Positions 39,101 to 50,545 of a DNA stretch of 60,000 nucleotides are shown here, in pieces. Numbering within the stretch: position 1 is the first letter of the stretch; each line of letters begins with the position of its first letter. Both the position numbers and the translations under genes were made by a program. The DNA lies in assembly GCA_914767715.1 (NCBI GenBank), contig OU612073.1, positions 5,272,001 through 5,332,000 on the forward strand. The letters are read 5' to 3'. This DNA is from Membranipora membranacea (lineage: Eukaryota > Bryozoa > Gymnolaemata > Cheilostomatida > Membraniporidae). The notes under the pieces are model-generated. The model did no database searches and was not told where the DNA came from. It saw only the letters and a list, made by a program, of their open reading frames with translations.

Positions 39101-41389
39101 TACTTTGTATTTCAGGTAACCCAGCATGGATAGTGGTGTTCCTTCAGGAGCAGATGTATAAGGGAGCTATACTTCTGGTATTGGGTGTACTGACATGTAT
39201 GATAGCCATAGCTACCTCTGTGGTGAGGCTGAACGCAACTGGAGCCATGATGGAATCAAAAGGATTGAAGGGTGATATTTGGGCGACTAGAATCTTGGTA
39301 CAAAATGGTAGGTCTGATAGTTTACAACCTATACTAGATTAAAAATCCTTAATTGGTGAATTGCATGCATATTCCTCAGCAATTGTTTGAGATTCATTTG
39401 CCCTGCCAACCGTAAGCGAAAGGCTCTTTTCTCTGTTCTAGGAAAAGCCGCAAGCCCTCTTCTCAATTTAATCATTATTGAGCGCTAGATCATGTTTATG
39501 GCCACATTCAGCATTTTACATGATTTTTTTATCTTTCTCATCAATCACAGGTGTGGCCTTGTACTTGGCGTGGATAACTTGTGCTACTGCCATCCAAGTG
39601 GTGGTCGTGCTGGTGTACTTCCAGGGAATGGACATGGTTCAAGCTAGCTGGGGAGCTCTAATCGCCCTCAATATATTCGTTCTAATCTGGTTTGCTGTGG
39701 AGATGATCCTTGATCAATATCTGAGGTACATACACTACCTGTACTACTGTAACTACAGTACCTCCTGATTGGCTAGAACCTAATCGGTGTGTCAGCTCTG
39801 ATTGGCTTGCGGGAGGGCGAGAGCCAATACCAGGTCAGGTGGTTCTTTCCTGAAAGTACCATTGATGACATTATAGTGAAAGTGAAAGTAATTCAGTTTC
39901 ACTTTCACTATAATATCTCAATAGGTACTTTCAGTGACCTGGCATTGGATCACTTTCCAACTCAACAGCCGATCAGATCAGAACATAACCTAACACCTAG
40001 ACAGAGATTGAACTTTTAATCTCCAAACATGAGCAGTACCAGGACCAGCCTGTCTTGTCAAGTCAGGCTAGGATGGACATCCTAACTTCCATATGAAATG
40101 TTTCTCGAGCATTGAGTTTTCAGTATATCTCTCATTTATCAACTTCCATCAATTGTGAGGCAAGCCTGTGCCAGAATAGCTGGAGGTAGTATTTCATCAT
40201 CAAACGAGTCCGAGGAAAGTGGATGATAATGGCTCACTACTACCAGTAATCCCGGCTCAGTTTGGATGCTTAAACTAGTTGAAAGTAGATATACTCATAC
40301 TCATGAAATAATTTGAAGGGAACTTTTTTCAACAGCCGTTTGAAAGTGTGTGTTTGCTCTGATCTTGTTGAGATATGGTCGGTCATGACTTGTATAATGT
40401 GACAATGGATGCTGTTACTAAATCTTCATATCTGTTATTCTGGGTTAATAGATAACAATGTTTATGACCGTCTACAGTTTTATAACCATCCACTCTCATA
40501 ACACAAGCAGGAAATATCCTCCCTTAAATATAGGATAGCAAGATTTTAATGACTTCAACTTGCATCCTTCTACGTGAGAAACCAAAGATAATCTTCATGT
40601 TGAAATAATAACTGGTTGCAGTCACAGGTACATTTTTATGTGATTGTTTCAAAATTGATGATCTGTGTTTCATGGTTTGTGGGCTCAAAGGTGGGATTTT
40701 GCGGGTGGAGTGTTTCATGAAGGAATACCACACGATCCCACTGTTAGTCCACGCAGCCAGTAATAAATGGTGTGGTGGTCTCCCGAATCATCTTTATCCT
40801 GTAAGGTGTTACCAAAAAAAGGTTTTCGGTTGAGTGAAATTCACCGACAGAGTAAAATGTGTTACTGCTCACAAAGGGTAGATAAAAAATTTGAAAACGG
40901 GTATAATCACAACAGTTTAGCCTGATGATGTATTTGATAATGTCAAGCAGGGAGGGTGGGGGAACGGTCCCACCCTCCCTGTCTCAAGGTTGATGTAATA
41001 TGCCTGCATTTAGAGTTGCTCCCTCTCTTGATCTGCCAGCTAAACGGCGGAATTGAAGCAACTTTGATCAGAAAAAAAACTTGTATGGCACTTATGTGAC
41101 ACCAACTGATGTAAACACCGGTCATGTTTTTTTCTTTCTGTTATTCAGATATGTTTTCGCACACTGGATCGCTTACATCATCGCCTTTGTCGGGATTTAC
41201 TCTGCACGATTTGACAAAGACGTACCATACACGATCTACGCGCTGGTGCTCCTGGCTCTGGTCTCGGCTCTGGCTCTCACTAAGCTCACAGTGATGATTA
41301 TCAGAGCGGTCCTTGACCCTATCCGATTCCCAACATCTGATGTTAAGAAGGTAGCTTACGGCGTACACTATGTAAAAATGCAAAATTAA
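36127..41389 (+). CDS. multi-pass membrane protein, TspO/MBR-like motif (6 exons)
   Basis: The exons are 36127-36247, 36758-36841, 37245-37385, 39116-39307, 39551-39725 and 41149-41389. Splice sites are GT-AG, all phases join, and the product is 317 residues. The ATG at 36127 starts a polar stretch before helix 1 (residues 10-34). After a loop (ITPSDATFAIWG) come about seven more hydrophobic segments, including LIYIWQGALVIYLTTLVC, KGAILLVLGVLTCMIAIA, AWITCATAIQVVVVLVYF and YALVLLALVSALALTKL. The T-P-(x)n-FAIWG-(L/I)-IY-(I)-W signature resembles TspO/MBR (tryptophan-rich sensory, translocator-type) proteins. Classical TspO has five helices and about 160 residues, so this would be an enlarged relative or a look-alike. 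The exon structure is well supported. The family is tentative and the function unknown. Introns hold hairpin elements at 37466 and 39824. Confidence 0.82.
37466..37533. repeat. 68-bp fold-back element with 8-bp TSD, TTAGCCTTGTCA family, copy B
   Basis: TTAGCCTTGTCAAGCTGCTA at the left is mirrored by AGTAGCCACATGACAAGGCT at the right. GTGTAGAC is repeated at 37458-37465 and 37534-37541. It lies in an intron of the TspO-like gene. Confidence 0.8.
39824..39949. repeat. palindromic element with GTGAAAGTGAAAG core, copy B
   Basis: CCAATACCAGGTCA and TGACCTGGCATTGG are the ends. TGAAAGTACC faces GGTACTTTCA, and TATAGTGAAAGTGAAA faces TTTCACTTTCACTATA. It is almost a full palindrome of 126 bp, better preserved than copy A at 25853-26025. 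Confidence 0.85.
40948..41065. repeat. CCACCCTCCCTG hairpin followed by a partial MITE
   Basis: CAGGGAGGGTGGG at 40948-40960 faces CCCACCCTCCCTG at 40969-40981. It is followed by a degraded arm pair of the TAGATCAAGTTTGG family (GCCTGCATTTAGAGTTGCTC). It lies just upstream of the last exon of the TspO-like gene. Confidence 0.6.
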
Positions 41390-44140
41390 ATCGGATTTGA
41401 CTTAGATTAAGTACGCTCCAATATGCCCGCTTTTCAGTTACCCCACTTCCACTGGTCACACTGGGGGAAGGGTAGCAACTCGATTGCAGTCAAATGGACC
41501 CAACTTGGTCTAGACTTGACCTGACAAAAGATCTATGAATAATCTCATGTAACGTTTCACTCTTTCTCGGGATGTGCCCTGTTGTTAAATATGATATTTG
41601 ATATCCCTCTAGGATAGATCTTTATAGACTGAATTGCGTCTCTTCGATTTGTGCCTTCACAGCAATGTCATTAATTTTTATATGTTCATGAGATATATTT
41701 TTCGATGAGATCTAACAAACCATAAAATTATTATACACTTGGTACTCTTAAACACAATACAATATTGCAGTGCCAACCATGTCAAAATACACATTTGTGC
41801 AAATACATACTACCGATACTATTCTTTGCTCTTCCTATACTACATATAATTCTTTCTACTTTTGTCGTAATGAATGCTTACAGAACACATGATGGTAGTG
41901 ACTTTTTGCGTTCAGCGTACTCTGGTAAGATGGTGCTGGATTCCTTGTCATTCCTAAACCATCACTTTGTTCCATAAGATTCTATGTTTAATTATTCCTA
42001 CGTTCATTTGGTTCACACCATGGTTGAAGTTGCATCAAACATCTGTCCTGTTTTGCATGTTCTTGTGGTTCTTAATCATCAAAGATGATTAACAAATGAT
42101 GTTATTTCCTGCTCATAACCTCCAAATCATAATATAAACTATGTGCCTATACTGTGTCTATATTCGTTATCAAACAATACTTTTGTTTTGGAAGTGTTGG
42201 CAGTATGATCTACTGTCAGTGTCAAACTTGTTTTCTGGCTGTTCCATTTTTTCATGTGTCAAATCGAGTTAATTTGTCAAATAAACATTTTAGTACTACA
42301 TCATGCAGAGTTATTGCCCAATGACATCCCATTGCACTCTCCTTTCATGCATTGCTGTGAGCAAGGATTTCTTGAAATCCTTGCTGTGAGACAATAAGAA
42401 AAACTGTTTTGATAATTTGATTAATATCAGGTGATAAATTTACTGCAGGATGGTTGAAGCATTACTGAAGTAACATAAAACACAGCAGCCAGTTAACTTA
42501 AAATCAGCACAGTGTGACAAAGGGCCAGCGTTCCAAACGACTGAAGTATATCCTGATCTCTCTTAGTTAAATTGGAATGTTATGTTATTTAATTGTGAAG
42601 ATCTCCTACGCCTAGTACACTCAGCTCAGCGGTTTAAATGCGCCTACAGTTGAGCTAAATCGAGGCCAACTAATAATACAATGTAGCATATCCGTGACCA
42701 GAGTGTTATCAAATATTTAAGCTTTATAACAATCGCACATGTGCAGTCCCTCTTAGGTTGCTAGTTTTGTAACGATTGAACTTGCGTGTGCAGTAAACGG
42801 TCTAAAAAAGTGTTGTGAGTTGTCTTGCCTTTTTAAATGATAGGATAAACCGCATTTCATAAACCTCCCTTTTATAAATAATAATCTTTTTTTTTTATAT
42901 GCTTCTCTTGTCACATAACATGTAATGCAAAAATAAATCAATATCCATATGATTGAACTATATCATCACTTGAAGATAAAAATTTGATGATAATAAACAG
43001 TTTTCTGAGCTCTTATTTATGCCTCAATTCGGAGTTGTCCTCTCTCCAGTTTGGTACTTTTAACCCACGCCGCATAGGAAAAACCTGCTGAAAGAGGGTT
43101 ATCTTGAAAACCGCTTATAATAGGATAAAAATTATTTTTGATTCAGAATCTACAACATTGAATCAGGAGTCAGGATTTCCTAATCACTGGAGGCTTGAAT
43201 GTTGATAAATCTTAATTTTAGTGACGAAACTCATGAACAATTCTGCCAAATGGTCGGCAAAACAGGCAGAAAATGCTATAATTGACTATCCAATTACTAA
43301 AATTATTTCCCAAACTATGTCCATATGAGTTTTCAATGTTGCAGATTCTGAATCAAAAATAATTTTTATCCTATTACAAGCGGTTTTCAAGATAACCCTC
43401 TTTTCAGCACGTTTTTCCTATGCGGCGTGGGTTAAAAGTACCAAATTGGAGAGAGGACATCTCCGAATTGAGGCCTAAATCAGAGCTCAGAAAACTGTCT
43501 ATAAACATTTGATTTGCTCTCATAGACTTAATATAATATTTTTGATCCTTACATGCCTGTTCTAGGGTACTGTTAGCTAAGCTTGACTAAGCTGTGACTA
43601 AGCTTGTCGAGACAGGCTAGGTTACTGTGAGCTGTGAGTTAGTTAGCACAATATTGAAAAATGGCCTCACATTCTCCCACTCAAATTTCAACTCATACAT
43701 CTCACAAGAGCTCAAACTGTTCACTTCGTAACCAATAAAATAGTAACAATAATGATAAATGAAACAATATTTCTTAGCTATTAATTTGACAGCGAAAAGG
43801 AGCAACAACATGGCAGCATATACAACAACAACACTATGGTACCAATATGTAACAAAGATATCTGCTGCTTTGAGAAACTGTGGTACATAAATCAATCAGT
43901 CGCCCCAAAAAAATAATGGACATACTATATTTTAAAACAAAATATTTGTATGTTTGATGATTTTTCTGATATGTTCCTTATAGTAATTAATAAATATCAA
44001 TATAATAAATAAATAATAAGTTATGAATCAATGTAAGTCATCGACCACAAATATGGTTCATGGTTGCTTTTGCCGGGGGAAAGCTTTGTGATAAAATAAA
44101 TTCCATTAGGCTTCAATCTTACACCCTCCTATTATTTTTT
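41390..44140. other. intergenic region with two inverted-repeat elements
   Basis: A degraded TAGATCAAGTTTGG MITE copy lies at about 41403-41513 and a large fold-back element at 42994-43500. A 26-bp near-palindrome (AGCAAGGATTTC and complement) lies at 42360-42385. Open stretches here lack ATG starts or splice support and I do not call them. Confidence 0.5.
42994..43500. mobile_element. 507-bp fold-back element with ~165-bp inverted arms
   Basis: The left arm runs from AAACAGTTTTCTGAGCTC through GGAGTTGTCCTCTCTCCA and GAAAACCGCTTATAATAGGA to GATTCAGAATCTACAACATT. The right arm is its reverse complement at 43340-43500, with several substitutions and small gaps. The central 170 bases are unique. 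No open frame for a transposase is present, so it is non-autonomous. Confidence 0.85.
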
Positions 44141-45343
44141 TTATGAAGAACTTGGCCAGGCCTTTTTAGAAACTGAACCAGACGGTTTACGCTCATCATC
44201 ATCGCAAACAGGAAGTTGAATCTCATTGAATGACGTGATGCTGTCTTCTACTTGGATTGGATTGGCATAGCAGCCCGAGTCGTCTAACGTAGCCACAGTA
44301 TACTGAGCAGCCCGATCCTCTCCCTTCGACAAACTTCCAGGCAGTTTCTTCGTATTGTCAGAGTTTGTGCTTTTCGTGCTAGGGCCCCTGTTTTCACCCA
44401 CAGTTGTTAATGCTTTGATGATAAATTTGCGGTATCTTGAACTGGTTACTCCATAAGCTATCGGACTCATTATAGAGAAAGAGTGCAGAGAAATCCTGCC
44501 GACATAGTCCAGCATTACATTATTGTAGGGAGTTGTCCTTAAAATGATCATGATCATTATTGGTAGCCAGCCAATAATCTTGGAGGCTAAAATGGCACCA
44601 ATAGTAATATTGAGACGCCTTAGCACCACTTCCCTCTTTTTACTGTTTTGAGACATCTTTTTGGAGTTTGCAAGTGCTTGGTGTCCTCGACACAACAAAA
44701 TAGTATATAATACTGATATAACCAAAAGTATGAGGAAGCCTTGTCCAAAAGACATGATTCCAAGTTGGGGCAGTCCTGGGCCACCCATTTGGCAACAGCC
44801 TGATCCTTTCACTGAGAAACCCTTGTCATAAAACACTACAGCTACAGTCACATACGCTCCTACAGTTCCTCCATGGGTGAGCGCTAATGGCCAGCCAAAC
44901 TTACGAGTGTAAAAGTACTGTTGATAGTCATGTGGTGTGAATGTTGCAATCAATCTCTCTACGCTCACCAGTAGAAGAAGCCATCCAGAAAACACTATGG
45001 AGCTGTGAAGTATTGTGGCGCTAAGGACACAAACGCTGCGGTGTTCAAGCATGAAAAACTGCGAGCTCTCAAAATCCAGTGATGTCTGCAGAATCATCAT
45101 TACTATGTTCATTGCTGAGAGGTAAATCACAAATACTTTGAAATTTGAGTCGCCCAAGAATTTCGTTTTGGGCATCGAGGCTACTACAGCGATATGAATC
45201 ACATTCAAGATGAGAGCTGATATGCTTATGGCATTACTTATTCGAAGAACGAAAGCGGGTGCCATAACAGAGGAAACGACTTCACTTAGATTAGAAGCAT
45301 CTGACTGCTGGCTGAAGCTGCCATTCACTAATATGTCTTCCAT
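44141..45343 (-). CDS. rhodopsin-like (class A) G-protein-coupled receptor, intronless
   Basis: There is one uninterrupted frame of 400 codons from the ATG at 45343; the frame is open four codons further to a GTG. The N-terminus is short with N-glycosylation sites (NGS, NLS) and is followed by seven hydrophobic segments. Marks of the class: N47 in helix 1 (N1.50 position), C105 at the start of helix 3 and CC183-184 in the second extracellular loop (likely disulfide), SVER at 127-130 in place of DRY, GWLP at 258-261 in place of CWxP, and SPIAY at 293-297 in place of NPxxY, then SSRYRKF (helix 8). The C-terminal tail is Ser/Thr-rich, suited to arrestin binding. The protein should sit in the plasma membrane. 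The ligand cannot be guessed; the variant motifs suggest a lineage-expanded orphan receptor. A single-exon gene is common for such receptors. Confidence 0.85.
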   Translation of the reverse strand: MEDILVNGSFSQQSDASNLSEVVSSVMAPAFVLRISNAISISALILNVIHIAVVASMPKTKFLGDSNFKVFVIYLSAMNIVMMILQTSLDFESSQFFMLEHRSVCVLSATILHSSIVFSGWLLLLVSVERLIATFTPHDYQQYFYTRKFGWPLALTHGGTVGAYVTVAVVFYDKGFSVKGSGCCQMGGPGLPQLGIMSFGQGFLILLVISVLYTILLCRGHQALANSKKMSQNSKKREVVLRRLNITIGAILASKIIGWLPIMIMIILRTTPYNNVMLDYVGRISLHSFSIMSPIAYGVTSSRYRKFIIKALTTVGENRGPSTKSTNSDNTKKLPGSLSKGEDRAAQYTVATLDDSGCYANPIQVEDSITSFNEIQLPVCDDDERKPSGSVSKKAWPSSS

Positions 45344-45635
45344 TTCAGTAATCACTTTGTTCCCGACTCTAGTATCTTTCAGGAGTCTACTGTATCGGGA
45401 TTCTACCTATTCTGGTATAGAGCTGAAAAATGAAAGAATATAACTGGTGAAAGATGTACCAATATTTTCTGTTACTGAATTTACAATGTCATGCTTGTAG
45501 AGACATCAATAATGGTTTGATAAATCTGTAATAGGTTACTCGATTAAATTTTGTTATGTAGTAATCCCATTAGAATGAAAATTCAATTCAACTTTGATGG
45601 TAGAATATATTGGTCCTGATCTGTGTGATTAGACA

Positions 45636-45715
45636 TAGATCAAGTTTGATCCAGTGTGCCTGTATTTCAGTTGCTCCAACTCCGAATGTAAGCAAACAGA
45701 CCAAACATGGCCTAG
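45636..45715. repeat. palindromic MITE, TAGATCAAGTTTGG family, copy with 8-bp TSD
   Basis: It starts TAGATCAAGTTTGATCCA and ends CCAAACATGGCCTAG. ATTAGACA is duplicated at 45628-45635 and 45716-45723. At 80 bp it is shorter than the other copies; the central arms are trimmed. Confidence 0.8.
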
Positions 45716-46046
45716 ATTAGACAAGACAGGCACTGCTGAAAGATAATATCTCTGTAGGAAGAAGCAGTGTATGCCGATGGGGCAGGAAATATCTTATTTC
45801 AAATTTTGTTATTCTTAGTCATTGCATGATGAGGCAGTGTATTTAAGAGTTTTTTGTTTAATTTGCTAAAAGCCTAGTCCCAATTTTAAGTTTTTTTCAT
45901 CTTACACGTGCCATGAGGGAGTGTTATTTACAGTTTACATAATTAATGTCATTTGCTGGACCATTTACGTAGAGTATATACCATAATCAGTTAGGGTGTA
46001 ATATCTCAACTAGTGATATCTTGCTTATCTACTTCTCCTTACTGTT

Positions 46047-46164
46047 AGTCTAAGTGCTCAGACTCCAAGGCGCAGGGAGTTACTTGCGCAAGCTATCAAA
46101 CTCAGAGGAGTTTGATAGCTTGCGCAAGTAACTCCCTGCTCCTTGGAGTCTGAGCACTTAGACT
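46047..46164. repeat. 118-bp near-perfect palindrome
   Basis: The arms are AGTCTAAGTGCTCAGACTCC followed by a stretch ending GCAAGCTATCAAACTC, mirrored with about one mismatch (AAGGCGCAGGG against AAGGAGCAGGG). The centre is only a few bases. There is no coding content. Confidence 0.95.
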
Positions 46165-49100
46165 ACCTTACTGTAAACTTTTGGCTCATTCAACAGTTTT
46201 AACTCAGGACCTCTAACAATGGAGGAGGCTCTCTCACCATTCTAACTTTTTTTGGATTTTATGCCTCGGGAGGAAGGTAGACAGACGATTTATCAGTTTT
46301 TTTCAGAATATTAATCTATTTAATGAAATTGGGGGGGGGGGGGTGAATGAATTCGATTGAGTCCCCCTGGTGCCTATATAGTGGATGTCCTGTATTTGTT
46401 ACATAATAGCCATGGCCCGTGGGGGAAGTACACACCGCAATGGAAGACAGTTAGATTAGTTTTACCAAGTCCAAGTGACATGATCAGCAAATAAAGTGGA
46501 TATTAATAATTATATATGAATGTAATCAACTACATAAATAAAAAAGCCTGATATTCGTAAATAGTAACACTTACCTTCGTGGAAAAGAGTTGAAACTTAT
46601 TCATTTAGCCAGTAATTCAAAGATATCATAGAATTGAAACGCTTAGTCTATCAACCACTAGTGATTCATCTGCCTATCAACTTTTACTTATATACATGTA
46701 CATTATATCACTGGAATTGGTCGTAAAAAGTTTAGGCATAAGGTGAAAATAAGTGTTAACAAAAATGACGATAATTTGCGTCAATTAATTCAACCTCATT
46801 ACAAAAGCCTTGATTATCATTTGCTTCTTTTGTTTGATGATATCACATTAGACTTCCCTGCTTGCAAAAATTGCAACATTGAACTTGCGAAAATTAGTAG
46901 GCGGTATTGATAAACAATTAACATCAACTGGAACACGTGAACCATGTATGAAAAGTCTACAGATCCTATTATGCTCCACAGGCCGATACAATTATATCCT
47001 CATTAACACATTTATTTAAATCAGATAAACATCATAAATTCTTTTTCTTTAACGGAACTCAAATAAAGAAGTTGTTTCGTGTCCTTAAATGAGTTAGATA
47101 AAAAAGTCAGCTGCAATCCTCTCCCATCCGCAGAGATTACCACAATTGGGTAACATTAAAGTTTCACAAGCTTAGATATTTTTGCTACTATAAAAATATA
47201 CTTTTTATTTTGGTCATACAATGTGGTAAAAAGACTTCAGGTCAACGAACACAATTATAGCCTCATTCACACATTTAATGAAATCAAGAGCAAATAAGTA
47301 TAAAATCTGTTGTTTTATTTTAACGCAATGTACAAATGAGGTGGTGAAATCTTTTGATTATGTAAGTTGAATGTTTCGCAATTGCCGAGCTCAATGGTCG
47401 ATTTTTCAGATCACCTTTTTCTTTATCTTTACCAAACTTTTTTTCTCCTTTTTTTCTCAATGGCTAATTTGGAAAAAAATTATTGTCGAATGAAAGTTTG
47501 TTGTTGACATCAATAACTAGACTCCATGTTAATATTCTGTTCACACAAACCAAGGAGAAACAGGAGTTAACCAAGTAGAAACTGGTACTCCTTGCACATA
47601 AACCTTGCTGCAGTCCCGCAATATTTCTGGCATTTATTCCTGTCCTGCTTTTACTTCTGCCCACACCTGTTCTGGGGGGTCTTTCAATTAGAAAGAGCGA
47701 TGCTTTACTAGAGCAAGTTATCACTATCACATTGCTCAAAATTATCACTCACTTACATACCATCGCAGCACTGAATATTTCTGCACCTGTGTTTCACCTG
47801 CCATGTGTTGGTCATGCACACTCCTCATAAAATGCATGTACATGTATACACACTCGAATTCATAACCTTGAAATAATCCTTCGATAGTATCAAGTTAAAC
47901 TTCCTCGCATTCAATCCAATTAAAACATGGTTTTGAGCCAATGCACATATTCTAATCGACCATATGACCAGAGCAACACTTGCATCTATTAGACATGAAC
48001 TGAACAAGGTTTCAAAACTATTCTTTCCTGTAAAATACTTGATTTTGAAACCATGGTCAGATCAGGGGAGATCCTTCACAAGTTGAATGATAAACATCGT
48101 TGTTCTAGATATAATCAATATAGAAGGTGTCAATTTAGATCTAAATTTGAAACCATGGAGCGCTTAGTTCTAGACCACTATTGGTGTAAGTGATTACCTG
48201 TAAATCTATTCAAAGCGGGTATTATCATTTGGATGAATCGTCAGTAGTTTCATAACAATGCAATATATGGTTATGAATCGCACTGTGGATTGATTTCTAA
48301 CCACTATAAGATTGATATTGAAGGTTGAAGCCCTATGAATTCAAAACCCTCCTAAACATGTACTGAGCTGAACATGCTCTCCTCCAAAAAAGAGCTGGTC
48401 TGCTAGTTGTGAACTGAAGTATGATTACATAGAGTTTAGCCTCTGTATGAGAAAGCTCTATGGCGTAGGGAGATGCGAAGGGAGATTATAATGGAAACCC
48501 TTAAAAAATTTATTCTTTATCCCTGAGTAACCCCTCCATTGTTTCCATGTAGAAAGTGATCTATCTTCACGTGTGGAATTGCCCACAGACTGTAAAACGT
48601 ACAGGCACTGACCTTCACAACCATGCAAACTTAATCATTGACCAGAAGGAGTAATTGATTGGCTCAGTAGGCCTAAAGCTCATACACAAGACAAATCTTT
48701 ATAGGCTACAATATAAATATATAACTTAACACTTTATAGATTATAATCTGACTGATTCCATGTATAACAGCAATAAAGTCACCACTAGATTCGTATCTGG
48801 AACGCCTGGTTATAACAACAATTTTCATGCCAAGTTTTTTGTATCTGTTTCCTCACAGTTTTTTTTGGGATAGTTTGATGAATACTAGAATTGGCCTATT
48901 TATTTTGGTACTTGACGTGAGATAATCTATATAAATATATATCCTTAATTTACGTCGACCAATGTATATGATGTGTATGAAAAGGAGTTGCTCTGTATGA
49001 TCATCTTGCAACCGTGTCAGTGAGAATGACACGCTATATCATTAGTGTGTAACCATAGTTTTTCACAACTGTCAACAACACATATTTTTTAAGAGTGACA

Positions 49101-50357
49101 AACCTGAGGACGTGTAACAATGATAGACAATGACAGGGATGACTGAAATTTACATTAGAAGGTTGAGATTATGACGGGACATTATAGTTATTAAACAGAG
49201 GATGTGTGGGTGGTCCTTATTCCTACCTGGCTGAAAAATGTCTTTGACCTTCTTCTTTTCAAGACATCTGTTGTTTTCCGCCACAACTCTCAAAACCATC
49301 AAAACTGCAAAAGCACAGTGGTCATTTATGATAATTTTTGTGCCATCAGTAGACAGATAGATAAAGATATAGATTGTGTTTGTGACGTGAGCAGTATGGG
49401 GATTTTCCTAGCATAGGAATGCTGCAGAGTATTGTCAGCACATTTGTTCTTCTTGACAACCAGCTCTGATGCTCCAGCGGTCTGGTCTCTCTCCTGAACA
49501 GTTTAGAGGGTTTCCTGGACAAATCAGTGTTTTGCACACCCCGTGAAAAAAACTAAAAACAATATTACGTGACTTTCAAAATTAATAAGACTTTAGTACA
49601 TATGACACTAACCTCTCACCAGGAAACAAAAATGTGACAATGAGCTCCAAACTACCAGACTTTATTATCAGCTCCTCCACACCTATTTATACATTACGCT
49701 AAGTGTTACTGTAGAGTTAAGTGTTTGGATACAGGTAACATAGACAATCCATGTACTTGAACTGATCCCAGTTGAGATGGTTGTTAACTACCGTCTACAG
49801 CTATGATCATCTCCGCATACTCAATTAGAGACTATCTGTGCAAGGAGTTAGATGAACTCCTTGATATGTAGTAGGACGGTGGTTCAAGAACCAAGAAATA
49901 TACAATAAATACAGGTCAACTGAATAAATGAAAGAAGTCTGCTCTAAGATGTTGAACATCCAACAATGGAACCCGTTAGATGATGTTTGATACCAGGAAA
50001 GCTCTCATTAGTAATATTTTGCAGAATACTTCAATTACGTTTGTATCCTACGACTGCCATTTCCATTAATCACAAGTATAAAATTTCTTGATATATGTAT
50101 TTATATGCCTTTGCCATTCCAATTCCATGACATTTTCAAACTCAATATTTTCCTGCTTATAACAAATCACCGGTGATTAGTTCTGACAGCTCCTGACAGA
50201 TATCCTGCATAGGGAATTCCCCAAATTCTTTCAAACCATGCGGACAAGCTAGAAAGACAGCTAAAACTCATAACAAGAGGTCCAAGCAATGGGCAATGTA
50301 AAGCCAATAACCCTAACACGTAAGTCTTGTTGCATAGGACGGCAATGGTGGAATGGA

Positions 50358-50545
50358 CTGTGTTGTAGGACGAGAGAACACAACTCTGAGTAGTGAATAG
50401 CGGGAATGCTCATAAGCGCCATCAACCCATTCTCTTTTTTGATGGTCAGATGGCACAATCGGCTAGCGCGCGAGCTATTCTCTTCCAGGTGATTGGTGCT
50501 ATTCAGTTCAGGCCCCAGCACCCACGAGTGTATAAGTCAGTCCAA
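50358..50545 (+). repeat. dispersed repeat with tRNA-like A box, copy 2
   Basis: It matches 27126-27280 over GAGAGAACACAACTC, GAGTAGTGAATAGCGGG and GTGATTGGTGC. TGGCACAATCGG fits the A-box consensus exactly. The B box is not convincing. Confidence 0.5.

Noticed and set aside
41765-41977. Small hydrophobic protein after the TspO-like gene
   Set aside because: The frame opens at TTG, has no ATG upstream of its hydrophobic part in good context, and lies in probable 3' UTR.
43617-43895. Minus-strand hydrophobic open frame near the GPCR 3' side
   Set aside because: No ATG start and no splice sites tying it to a gene; AT-rich DNA easily gives hydrophobic frames.
47464-47748. Minus-strand open frame with RPPRTGVGRSKSRTG
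   Set aside because: No ATG start, no homology recognised and no splice partner; at most a 5' UTR exon of the GPCR, which cannot be supported.
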